61,835 nucleotides of DNA from a virus, in the IMG/VR virus record IMGVR_UViG_3300032291_002198, positions 1 through 61,835 of that record, one strand, 5' to 3'. Below, piece by piece: positions 50,284-57,605 of the stretch. A program made the translations under genes and the position numbers. The number at the start of each line of letters is the position of its first letter. The stretch's first letter is position 1. The notes under the pieces were generated by a model. The model made no database searches. It was given only the letters and a program-made list of their open reading frames with translations, and was not told the origin of the DNA.

Positions 50284-50750
50284 AAAAGTACCGCACTAAA
50301 GCATACGCAAATGGTGGCGTAGGCCCAAAAGGAAAAGCCGCAACGAAGCCTATTGCAAAAACCCGTAAGCAGGAAATCGAAGAAGCTGCTATGGTTAGCA
50401 AGCGTGAGTCTGAAGACCGCGCAACCGCAGAGCGAATTCGTACAGATGTTCGTTCAGAGGTTGGTCCTGGCCAAGGTCGTGCTTCACGAAACACCGGAAA
50501 CGTAACCCTTGGAATGGCTAAGTCTCAAGAGATTACAAAAGGAGGAAGCCGTACGCCTGCCAAATACACGCGCGCAGACCTTGCGGCGCAGTTTGGCGGA
50601 CAGAAGATGCAGCCAATCTACCTCAAAGGCGAAACGCTTGAGTACGCCCCCGGTCGTGAGATAAGCCGTGGCGCAGGCTTCACCATGACACCAGTAAAGC
50701 CTGGCTCTCGAAAGATGAGTTACGGAGGAATGATGAAGAAGAAGAAATAA
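50280..50750 (+). CDS. Basic protein with N-terminal KKYRTKAY..GG module (156 aa)
   Basis: The product begins MKKYRTKAYANGGVGPKGK. The first eight residues after Met are identical in 51210. The rest is charged and low-complexity with GPGQGRASRNTGNVTLGM and ends KMSYGGMMKKKK. A terminator follows. No domain is recognised; probably in the same functional group as 49043 and 51210. Confidence 0.6.
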   Translation: MKKYRTKAYANGGVGPKGKAATKPIAKTRKQEIEEAAMVSKRESEDRATAERIRTDVRSEVGPGQGRASRNTGNVTLGMAKSQEITKGGSRTPAKYTRADLAAQFGGQKMQPIYLKGETLEYAPGREISRGAGFTMTPVKPGSRKMSYGGMMKKKK

Positions 50751-50752
50751 GA

Positions 50753-50773
50753 AAGGGGGCTTTTGGCCCCCTT
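50753..50773. terminator. Bidirectional terminator between convergent genes
   Basis: AAGGGGGC, loop TTTTG, GCCCCCTT, then CTTAG on the plus side and a TTATTTCTTCTTC tract on the minus side. It separates 50280 (+) and 50775 (-). Confidence 0.75.
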
Positions 50774-50774
50774 C

Positions 50775-51092
50775 TTAGTTCTCGTAGACGCTGAACGCCT
50801 GGAAGCCAGGGGCTCGACCGAGAATCATTGTGTACTTGCCGTTGCTTCGTGCGCGGTATACGATTCCACCGCTGACCCAAGTTGATTCGTACTTCATAGA
50901 ACGAAACAGCTTTTTCAGTGACTTGAACTCTTCGTTGTTCTTCGCAGACACAACATAGCAGTCAAAGGCCTCTCCGTCATCTGAGACGGCCTTTTCTGTT
51001 TTGTAGTTGAAGCCGTCAAGGAACTTGGGGGGCTCTTGAGAGAAGAGAGAAAGGCTGGCGACCAGCAGGGTTGAAAGAAGTGTAGTTTTCAT
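50775..51092 (-). CDS. Small secreted/periplasmic protein
   Basis: The 105-aa product has a clear signal peptide (MKTTLLSTLLVASLSLFS, then QEPP), after which it is alpha/beta with a single Cys and a SPOR-like feel (DCYVVSAKNNEEFKSLKKLF; YTMILGRAPGFQAFSVYEN). It is the only minus-strand gene in this block and has its own short leader with TAGTATTG as a weak -7 box. It might modify the host envelope, for example by superinfection exclusion. Confidence 0.68.
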   Translation of the reverse strand: MKTTLLSTLLVASLSLFSQEPPKFLDGFNYKTEKAVSDDGEAFDCYVVSAKNNEEFKSLKKLFRSMKYESTWVSGGIVYRARSNGKYTMILGRAPGFQAFSVYEN

Positions 51093-51167
51093 GGTTGGTA
51101 AATTGAAGTTGACTGCAATACTACGAAATCAAAAAACGTCAGTCAATACCCCAGGGTGAAAAATGTC

Positions 51168-51175
51168 TAAATTTG
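51168..51175 (+). promoter_or_regulatory. -7 element TAAATTTG
   Basis: TAAATTTG lies 34 nt before ATG 51210. No standard TTG is found. Confidence 0.5.
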
Positions 51176-51209
51176 CTCTTATGTCTTACCCCTTTCTAAA
51201 GAAAGAAAA

Positions 51210-51401
51210 ATGAAGAAGTACCGAACCAAAGCCTACAATGAGGGCGGATATATGGAGTCAGAGCAGGAAATCGAGGTCATGAACCCCGACCTGATTATGG
51301 CTATGAAGCAGATTCAAGCAGCTGTCAAAGCCACAGGTATGGCTCCGGCACACTACAAAATCAAAGCTTGCTACTACTCCGAGGAAGGTGAAGACAAGTA
51401 A
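51210..51401 (+). CDS. Small protein with KKYRTKAY..GG start (63 aa)
   Basis: The product begins MKKYRTKAYNEGGYMESEQ, sharing its N-terminus with 50280, then an acidic helix (NPDLIMAMKQIQAAVKA). It overlaps the next gene's GTG start by 14 nt. No family is recognised. Confidence 0.6.
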   Translation: MKKYRTKAYNEGGYMESEQEIEVMNPDLIMAMKQIQAAVKATGMAPAHYKIKACYYSEEGEDK

Positions 51402-51606
51402 GTATTACGCCAGTAATGCAAAAGCTCGCGCTAAGAAGGCTGAGTACGATACCGAGTATCACTCAACCAAAGAGCGCAAGAAATACCGTGCGTACCTAAA
51501 TAAGAAGAACCGCGATGCGGGCACCTACGGAAACGGGGACGATAAGGACTACGACCATGACGAGCGCCGCATGATTTCATCATCACGCAACCGAGCAAAA
51601 AAATAA
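51388..51606 (+). CDS. Small basic Tyr/Lys-rich phage protein (72 aa)
   Basis: GTG 51388 start. The product has SNAKARAKKAEYDTEYHS and ERKKYRAYLNKKNRDAGTYGNGD, ending in DHDERRMISSSRNRAKK. Similar short proteins (KKAxYDxEYHxTxERxKYRAxLNxxNR) recur in tailed phages. Their function is unknown to me. Confidence 0.62.
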   Translation: MKTSKYYASNAKARAKKAEYDTEYHSTKERKKYRAYLNKKNRDAGTYGNGDDKDYDHDERRMISSSRNRAKK

Positions 51607-51617
51607 CACCAAACAAA

Positions 51618-51722
51618 ATGACCGGAGTAGAATTTGAGGACTGGCTGGAGCAGCTAGAAGAAGCCAAGCAGCCTACCTGCAACATTGAGAACCCCGAAGA
51701 TTGCGAAGCTTGTGGCAGCTAA
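51618..51722 (+). CDS. Short acidic Cys-containing ORF (34 aa)
   Basis: ATG 51618 to TAA 51722 encodes 34 aa: MTGVEFEDWLEQLEEAKQ and a Cys-containing end (CNIENPEDCEACGS). It lies between tightly packed genes and overlaps the methyltransferase start. Weakly supported but fits the spacing. Confidence 0.45.
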   Translation: MTGVEFEDWLEQLEEAKQPTCNIENPEDCEACGS

Positions 51723-52320
51723 TACCAAACTAGGTGAGATGTATCGTTCGGTCTGTGCATACCCAGGCCGTCCGGGATTCTACACTTCTGACAAAGGAGC
51801 AGACCACGACTACATCGACTCCTACTATGCAGCAGAGTTCGAAGGAAAGCGAGAGAGCGTATCAAACGTGCTCGAGCTTGGCGTGCAGTGGGGAGGAAGC
51901 CTGATGCTCTGGAGCTCATGGTTTCCAAATGCTAAGGTCATTGGACTTGATATCTATGAGGGCGTGCCTCAGCACTACGATGAGATGCGCGGAGACCGCG
52001 AGTTTCCAAATGTGGAGATACGCATACAAGACGGATATGCAGAGCCGGTTATCGCCGAGCATGAAAACGACTTCTATGACTACGTTATTGACGACGGCCC
52101 TCATAGTCTTGCAAGCATGGTGATTGCTATCCACCGTTGGCTTCCTAAGGTTAAGCCTGGAGGAAAATTGGTCATCGAAGATATCCAGGATTTCAAATGG
52201 TTTGAGAAGCTAGAGAAAGAAGTTGAGCTCTCGGGCATATCTGCCGAATGCCGTAGATTTGATTTCCGAAAGAACAAGAATCGTTCTGACGATATGATTT
52301 TTGAAGTCACCAGGAAATGA
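51712..52320 (+). CDS. SAM-dependent methyltransferase (CmcI/Methyltransf_24-like)
   Basis: GTG 51712 gives 202 aa; ATG 51739 and TTG 51685 are alternatives. The product has TSDKGADHDYIDSYY, the SAM motif VLELGVQWGGSLMLW, NAKVIGLDIYEG (acidic loop), FYDYVIDDGPHSLASM and GGKLVIEDIQDFKWF. This is the class I methyltransferase group near CmcI and glycan methyltransferases. It overlaps the next gene (ATGA). Its target is unknown. Confidence 0.8.
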   Translation: MAANTKLGEMYRSVCAYPGRPGFYTSDKGADHDYIDSYYAAEFEGKRESVSNVLELGVQWGGSLMLWSSWFPNAKVIGLDIYEGVPQHYDEMRGDREFPNVEIRIQDGYAEPVIAEHENDFYDYVIDDGPHSLASMVIAIHRWLPKVKPGGKLVIEDIQDFKWFEKLEKEVELSGISAECRRFDFRKNKNRSDDMIFEVTRK

Positions 52321-52544
52321 ACCTAAAGAAGCTCAACAAGAACGTGATGGTGAAGGCCCCAGAGGGCTATCACTGGATGAACGACGGAAAGGGTCGCTTC
52401 TACCTCATGAAGCATTCTGGAAAGTTCGTCAAGCATCCTGGAGCCAGCCTTGAGGCCCCGTTCCGACTTGTCTCTCATGACAAGCCTGGAACGGCCAAAG
52501 AGAAGATGGCTATTGGGGCTCTGGTACGGTTGAAGAAACCTTAA
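52317..52544 (+). CDS. Small basic hypothetical protein (75 aa)
   Basis: The product begins MNLKKLNKNVMVKAPEGYH, is beta-prone (HWMNDGKGRFYLMKHSGKF) and basic. It is translationally coupled to the methyltransferase and overlaps the convergent wHTH gene by 35 nt. No family is recognised. Confidence 0.58.
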   Translation: MNLKKLNKNVMVKAPEGYHWMNDGKGRFYLMKHSGKFVKHPGASLEAPFRLVSHDKPGTAKEKMAIGALVRLKKP

Positions 52545-52977
52545 GGGGCTCTTCCCCGTAAATCTTACGATACATACGGGCTACAAGCAGACGCGCCTTT
52601 TGCGTAAGCGCGTACCGCACCCTGTAGTTGAACTTGTTCTCCTCCCTGAAGAAAGCCGCCGCTACCTCCTTGTTGTTTGGAGTGAGCTTGTCAAAGTGTG
52701 CATATATCAGGCCATCATTGACCATCTTATAGATTTGTTTCTTCCTCAGCTGTGTTTCGCTGCGCATCATGCCTTTGGCTAGGTACTCAATGGTCCAGAA
52801 CTCAAGGTCATAAGCAAACAGAAGAAGCTCAACCTCTGCTGCGCCAAGGCCGTAGTTCTCTTTCATGTCTCGGTATAGAAACGTCAAGTACTTCAGGTCG
52901 TTTCTCTGGATGAACTTAGGGTCAATCTTGGAGAATTCCCTGAACAGCTTCTTTCGGCTGACAGTAGTCTTGGGCAT
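52510..52977 (-). CDS. Winged-helix (MarR-like) DNA-binding regulator candidate
   Basis: The 155-aa product has a helical start, then AAEVELLLFAYDLEFWTIEYL, a helix-turn-helix-like block MRSETQLRKKQIYKMVNDG and a wing-like strand pair (LIYAHFDKLTPNN; YRVRYALTQKARLLV). This matches the MarR/PadR winged-helix order. The gene is divergent from 53007, with face-to-face -7 boxes in a 29-bp gap, so it may control both promoters. Confidence 0.62.
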   Translation of the reverse strand: MPKTTVSRKKLFREFSKIDPKFIQRNDLKYLTFLYRDMKENYGLGAAEVELLLFAYDLEFWTIEYLAKGMMRSETQLRKKQIYKMVNDGLIYAHFDKLTPNNKEVAAAFFREENKFNYRVRYALTQKARLLVARMYRKIYGEEPLKVSSTVPEPQ

Positions 52978-52982
52978 ATCAG

Positions 52983-53001
52983 TATCTTTGTTTCAAAAGT
53001 A
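52983..53001. promoter_or_regulatory. Divergent overlapping -7 boxes
   Basis: TATCTTTG at 52983-52990 faces plus (16 nt to ATG 53007). TACTTTTG faces minus (53001-52994; 16 nt to ATG 52977). Only 3 nt separate the boxes, so the two promoters should compete. Confidence 0.62.
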
Positions 53002-53006
53002 CTATT

Positions 53007-53969
53007 ATGGGAAGTCTTAGCGGAACTAAAATTAAAGACACCTTTGGCCTGTTGCTGAAGATGGCCACCTCTACGGTGTCTGCGTCTGAGCAAGTCGTAC
53101 AAGACGGCGAGGGAAACAATACGGCCCTAAAGCTCTCCACAGACACGGTTGAGTCAACTGGTGACTTCAAGTGCACTGGCACGATGACCACATCTACTAC
53201 TGATGTTCAAGCACTTATGCTTAGTTCAACGGGTGTGTTTGTGAAGCGCAACCTTAGCACCAATCCAATCGGAACCACGTCTGTCACTGCGAACTCTCCA
53301 CTTGGTGCTACCGGAAGCACTATTGGAGTGCTTCCTGCAAGTTCCCTTGTGCAGTTGACCTCACAGCAGACGGCAACCATAGACAAGTTTTTGATTTGGG
53401 ACGAGTCGTCTAGTTCCTACAAGTACATAGATGCCGTCAACTTGGCTGACTATGTAATCAACAGTGGAGCAACTGCAATCCCCGCAATGTTCATTGCTAA
53501 ACCTCAAGCGACTACGGCGCTTAGTACGGCGAGCACATTCATTGCATTTGCAGAAATTGCAAATCAGCCAGCAACCGGAGCTACCGACCCAGCTACTTCC
53601 TGTGTGGCCCTTGGTGGTGTCTTATCAGCTGTTTCGCTTGTTGACTACGGTGGTGGCTCCAGAAACAACATTAGGCTTAGCACTCAGGGGATGTATAGAC
53701 TTGAGTCTACTACTGAGATTATTATTGCCGCAGGAACGCCAAACACTACTGTCCAGATATACCTAAATGACGGAGCAAGTAGTGCGGTGCTTATAGAAGA
53801 GACACAGACTAATGCCACTGTTGGTAAACACGCGGTGACAATAGTGTATTACTTTTACGCTGACTCAGGAGTGCCATACGACGTTGGCGTCAGAGTATCT
53901 TCTACAACAGCCGCAACCCTCGGCCTTCAAACTTCGTTTAGCGTTACTAAATTAGGGGACGTAGTATAA
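53007..53969 (+). CDS. Tail spike/appendage-like structural protein (320 aa)
   Basis: The N-terminus (SLSGTKIKDTFGLLLKM; VVQDGEGNNTALKLSTDTVE) is of a type seen at the virion-attachment end of phage spikes, where GTKIKDTY..LLK and DGxGNxTxLxLS recur. The middle is Ser/Thr/Ala-rich. The C-terminal ~130 residues are beta-rich and jelly-roll-like (IRLSTQGMYRLESTTEIII; YYFYADSGVPYDVGVRV), as in TNF/C1q-like receptor-binding heads. It has its own promoter and a divergent putative regulator. Receptor binding is inferred. Confidence 0.68.
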   Translation: MGSLSGTKIKDTFGLLLKMATSTVSASEQVVQDGEGNNTALKLSTDTVESTGDFKCTGTMTTSTTDVQALMLSSTGVFVKRNLSTNPIGTTSVTANSPLGATGSTIGVLPASSLVQLTSQQTATIDKFLIWDESSSSYKYIDAVNLADYVINSGATAIPAMFIAKPQATTALSTASTFIAFAEIANQPATGATDPATSCVALGGVLSAVSLVDYGGGSRNNIRLSTQGMYRLESTTEIIIAAGTPNTTVQIYLNDGASSAVLIEETQTNATVGKHAVTIVYYFYADSGVPYDVGVRVSSTTAATLGLQTSFSVTKLGDVV

Positions 53970-53975
53970 CGCCCT

Positions 53976-54284
53976 ATGACCAGAGAAAAGCGAATCGAAA
54001 TGTTCATCCTCGTAAGAGAGAAGATGGATGAGATTGCCGACATTATCAAAGACAATAATGCTGGACCAGAGTTCATGGCGACATACTGCTTCGGTCTAGC
54101 CTGCGACGACGATAACGAAGACAGTCCAGAGAGCTACGAATTCCTAGCTGGATACAGCGTGGACGGTGGTGAGGAGTTGAATATCATGTTCAATGTTGTG
54201 GCCCATAGCTTTGCGGCAGAGCAGGACGAAGATGACGACGACGACGAACCAACCAACTCAATTGAATACTGGTTGAAGAAATAA
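53976..54284 (+). CDS. Acidic hypothetical protein (102 aa)
   Basis: A helical N-terminus (MTREKRIEMFILVREKMDE), a mixed centre and an Asp/Glu-rich tail (EQDEDDDDDEPTN). Such acidic small proteins may mimic DNA or act as chaperone partners, but nothing specific is recognised. It is 6 nt downstream of the spike-like gene. Confidence 0.58.
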   Translation: MTREKRIEMFILVREKMDEIADIIKDNNAGPEFMATYCFGLACDDDNEDSPESYEFLAGYSVDGGEELNIMFNVVAHSFAAEQDEDDDDDEPTNSIEYWLKK

Positions 54285-54294
54285 TGAAATTCAA

Positions 54295-54531
54295 ATGGAA
54301 CTTATCAGAAAAATCATCGTGGGGCAAAACCCCAAAGACGCCATGGCGTACTTCGTCGGTCAACGGACTGGCGATGCCGTAGTCGATTCAATCATTCAGG
54401 ACGAACGAGCCCTATCAGTGTATGGGATTCGTCGATATCTTGTCTACATTTACAATTCCGAAAAGGGCACCATGCTCTGGAAAACCATAGACGATATGCC
54501 CTGTTTAATTGAACACGATTGCGACTTCTAA
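54295..54531 (+). CDS. Small hypothetical protein (78 aa)
   Basis: The leader AAATTCAAATGG precedes the ATG. The product is alpha/beta (MAYFVGQRTGDAVVDSIIQ; YLVYIYNSEKGTMLWKTID). Its stop overlaps the next ATG (TAATG). No family is recognised. Confidence 0.58.
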   Translation: MELIRKIIVGQNPKDAMAYFVGQRTGDAVVDSIIQDERALSVYGIRRYLVYIYNSEKGTMLWKTIDDMPCLIEHDCDF

Positions 54532-55169
54532 TGAAACCAATTAGATACTTCATAGTACGAGTACCAAAGCCCGTAAAAGACACTATCGAGATTGCGGGCA
54601 AAGAGATGTACTTGGATACCAAGTTCAATGAGTTTGCTCACCGCGCAGTAGAGGGCGAAGTCATTGGAGTGCCTCAGCGATACAAGACCGATGTATCTGT
54701 TGGAGATACATTGTACTTTCATCACCACGTTTTGCTTGGGGGAAATCACCTCGTGTATGGTAACCAACAGTTTGATGAGGCAAAGCATCGCCGAGGGCAG
54801 TTTGTATTTGAAGACGATACCCTGTACTATGTGTGGTGGGATGGCGGTAATGACCCGCACAGCTGCCAAGCGTACGCATACAAGAGCAAAGAGACCGGAG
54901 AAGTTCGTCTTCTCGGGCCATGGATATTCCTTAGTCCAGCAGAGCAGGACGATGAGCTAAAGAGTGAGACACTTGAACTAGTTCAATCAAAGAAATCATA
55001 CAACCAGTACGGATACATTCGTTATCCATCAAATATGTTGGAGGAGCTCGGCCTCAAGCCGGGCGACAAGGTATTCATTCAAAAGAATGCTGACTACGAA
55101 ATGGAAGTAGACGGAGAGCGTCTGTATCGGGTAATGCTATCTCACATCTATGCCCAGGTCCAAGAATAG
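54531..55169 (+). CDS. Duplicated GroES/Cpn10-like co-chaperonin
   Basis: From ATG 54531 the 212-aa product carries two Cpn10-like barrels. The first has GEVIGVPQRYKTDVSVGDT and LYFHHHVLLGGN with a loop, and the second has GLKPGDKVFIQKNADYEME and GERLYRVMLSHIYAQV, close to the GroES GDKVLF...EVKIDGEEYLI pattern. T4 gp31 and other phage co-chaperonins replace GroES to fold their capsid proteins. The position ahead of terminase and portal fits this. The tandem form is unusual. Confidence 0.65.
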   Translation: MKPIRYFIVRVPKPVKDTIEIAGKEMYLDTKFNEFAHRAVEGEVIGVPQRYKTDVSVGDTLYFHHHVLLGGNHLVYGNQQFDEAKHRRGQFVFEDDTLYYVWWDGGNDPHSCQAYAYKSKETGEVRLLGPWIFLSPAEQDDELKSETLELVQSKKSYNQYGYIRYPSNMLEELGLKPGDKVFIQKNADYEMEVDGERLYRVMLSHIYAQVQE

Positions 55170-55446
55170 CTTCGACAATGTAGGAACGGCAAACCGTCTC
55201 ATGTCCGCAATGGAGATTGCCATTGAGAACATGATTCAGGAGATACAGAAGCCCGTGGACCAAGAACTGTCTGGCTCTCAGAGAAAGGCAGAGCTACAGG
55301 CTATCAAGCAAACTGCAATTGACGCTAAAGAACTGATTGTTGAACGCGAGAAGCTCCAGCTTCTCATAAGGCAGCTGCACGACAGTGGAGAAATCAAAGA
55401 AGAGCGAGACTACTCAGGAGGATTCGCAGAACAATTCTCAAAATAG
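55150..55446 (+). CDS. Candidate small terminase subunit / helical protein
   Basis: The 98-aa product is almost fully helical with likely coiled coils (GSQRKAELQAIKQTAIDAKE; EREKLQLLIRQLHDSGEI). It lies 30 nt before the large terminase gene, the standard position of TerS, and overlaps the co-chaperonin gene by 20 nt. A DNA-binding HTH is not evident, so the assignment rests on location and shape. Confidence 0.45.
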   Translation: MPRSKNSFDNVGTANRLMSAMEIAIENMIQEIQKPVDQELSGSQRKAELQAIKQTAIDAKELIVEREKLQLLIRQLHDSGEIKEERDYSGGFAEQFSK

Positions 55447-55476
55447 CGACTGGGTATTTATCTACTGGGATAGCTG

Positions 55477-57573
55477 ATGGCCGGATTAGTCGAAATAGAA
55501 GACGAGGTAATCGTCAACATTTGTTCCCAAGGAACGGCTGGGGACATTGTTGTCTATGGAGACCTGGCCATTCAGCTTCCCAAGAAGCCCAAAAAACAAG
55601 ACATTCTATTCCACGACCTTCCTAAGGAGCAGCAGATGTGGGAGCGCACTGAGCTCCCTGAAGAGCTCAGGAAGGTTAACTCCATGGAGGAGTGGATGAC
55701 GATGCCAGAAACCTTTAGAAAGAAGTACACACCTTACATTGCCCAGGAATATGAAAGACGAAGAAGTGGAGTTTGGTTCTTCAACAACGGAGTACCTACT
55801 TACATCACCGGAAACCATTACTTTTTTCTGCAGTGGGCCAAGATTGACGTGGGGTACCCATCTTACCTTGAGTTTCAACGTCAGCTATTCATACACCTAG
55901 AGGCCTGTAACGTAGACCCTCGCTCACTTGGGCAGGTGTACGTGAAGTGTCGACGCTCTGGATACACCAACATGAGCGCCTCAACCCTCATAAATGAGGC
56001 TACCCAGGTGAAAGAAAGGCTGTTGGGTATCATGTCCAAGACAGGAGGTGACGCCCAGGAGAACATCTTCATGAAGAAGGTGCTTCCAATCTACAAGTCG
56101 CTGCCTTTTTTCTTCAAGCCCATCCAGGATGGTACCACAAATCCACGGATGGAGCTTGCTTTCCGTGAGCCATCCAAGCGAATCACCAAGAATAACAAGA
56201 CATCGCAGCGCGGAGACGCCCTGAACACGGTAATCAACTGGAAAAACACCACCAACAACGCCTATGACGGTGAAAAACTGCACATCTTGTACCTTGATGA
56301 GGCTGGAAAGTGGGAAAAACCGACCGATATCAGGGAATCTTGGCGTATTCACCGTACCTGTCTGCTTGTTGGTCGTAAAATCGTGGGCAAAGCCATAGTT
56401 GGTTCTACGGTAAACCCGCTCGATAGGGGTGGCCGCCAGTTTCGTGACCTATACGACTCAAGCAACCCCAAGGAGCGCAACGAAAACGGACGCACAAAGA
56501 GCGGGCTTTACTCAATCTTCATCCCGGCGTACGAAGCCATGGAGGGCTTCTTTGACAAGTATGGATATCCCATAGTGGAAGACCCAGAAACGCCAATTTT
56601 TGGCATAGAGGGAGAGCCAATAAGCATAGGAGCCAAGACGTTTTTGAAGAACGAGAGAAAGGCCCTGGCCAGCGACAGCTATGAGCTTAACGAAGTCATC
56701 CGTCAGTTCCCATTCACCACCGCAGAGGCCTTCCGTGACAGCGCAAAGTCGTCGGTCTTCAACGTCCAGAAGATATACGAGCAAATCCAATACAACCAGG
56801 AGCTGTATCCAAACCCAGTGCTTGTTGGAAACTTCGTATGGAAAGACGGAAAGCAGGACACAGAGGTATATTTCAAGCCTGACGCAAATGGAAGGTGGCG
56901 AGTTACGTGGATGCCACCATTTGAGCTGCGAAATAAGCCGGGACCACAGAACGATTGGCTCGGAGTCGGCGGAGTTGACTCCTATGACATTGACGCTACC
57001 ATAGATGGCCGCGGCTCTAAGGGCGCGTGCCATCTGTACAACAAATTCAATCTTCAGTACCCCGCAAATATGTTCGTTGCGGAGTATGCTTCCCGCCCAC
57101 CGCTTGCTAAAATCTTCTATGAGGACGTGCTGATGGCGGCCAAGTTTTACGGATATAGTTTGCTGATAGAGAACAACAAGTACGGTATCGCTCGCTACTT
57201 TGAGCAGCGAGGATACGATAACTATCTGATGAACAGGCCAGAACACTTGGGTTCTGGATATGGCGGAGGCACAAAGACAAAGGGAATTCCTTCAAACTCG
57301 CAGGACATTATCCAAGCTCACGCCCAGGCTATCGAGGCGTTCATCCATTCGCACGTTGGCCTAAATGAAGAAAGCTTAGAATTCGGAAAGATGTACTTTG
57401 AAAGAACCCTCGAGGATTGGATTAACTTCAAGGTAGATGACCGTACTGCATTTGACTTGTCCATTTCCAGTGGCTTAGCTCTGTTGGCTGCGCAGGGAGC
57501 TACGGTCAAAAAGGAAAAGGCTGACTTCAATCTCAAGAAATTCTTCAGGCCTGGTCGGGTCATCATACGCTGA
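55477..57573 (+). CDS. terL: Large terminase subunit (TerL), crAss-like type
   Basis: The 698-aa product has VWFFNNGVPTYITGNHYFFLQW ahead of the ATPase, given here as GVPTYITGNHYFF, a signature I know from crAss-like TerLs. A Walker A-like loop VKCRRSGYTNMSAS lies near 155-170 and Walker B ILYLDEAGKWE near 270. The C-terminal RNase H-fold nuclease has GVGGVDSYDIDA with acidic residues, LLIENNKYG and late acidic residues in VDDRTAFDLS. It cuts and pumps genome DNA into the prohead through the portal encoded next. Confidence 0.92.
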   Translation: MAGLVEIEDEVIVNICSQGTAGDIVVYGDLAIQLPKKPKKQDILFHDLPKEQQMWERTELPEELRKVNSMEEWMTMPETFRKKYTPYIAQEYERRRSGVWFFNNGVPTYITGNHYFFLQWAKIDVGYPSYLEFQRQLFIHLEACNVDPRSLGQVYVKCRRSGYTNMSASTLINEATQVKERLLGIMSKTGGDAQENIFMKKVLPIYKSLPFFFKPIQDGTTNPRMELAFREPSKRITKNNKTSQRGDALNTVINWKNTTNNAYDGEKLHILYLDEAGKWEKPTDIRESWRIHRTCLLVGRKIVGKAIVGSTVNPLDRGGRQFRDLYDSSNPKERNENGRTKSGLYSIFIPAYEAMEGFFDKYGYPIVEDPETPIFGIEGEPISIGAKTFLKNERKALASDSYELNEVIRQFPFTTAEAFRDSAKSSVFNVQKIYEQIQYNQELYPNPVLVGNFVWKDGKQDTEVYFKPDANGRWRVTWMPPFELRNKPGPQNDWLGVGGVDSYDIDATIDGRGSKGACHLYNKFNLQYPANMFVAEYASRPPLAKIFYEDVLMAAKFYGYSLLIENNKYGIARYFEQRGYDNYLMNRPEHLGSGYGGGTKTKGIPSNSQDIIQAHAQAIEAFIHSHVGLNEESLEFGKMYFERTLEDWINFKVDDRTAFDLSISSGLALLAAQGATVKKEKADFNLKKFFRPGRVIIR

Positions 57574-57583
57574 ATCAAATAAG

Positions 57584-57591
57584 TATATTTG
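57584..57591 (+). promoter_or_regulatory. -7 element TATATTTG upstream of portal
   Basis: TATATTTG lies 14 nt before GTG 57606 and 20 nt before ATG 57612, in the 32-nt gap after TerL. Confidence 0.58.
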
Positions 57592-57605
57592 CATATTAGC
57601 CCGCA

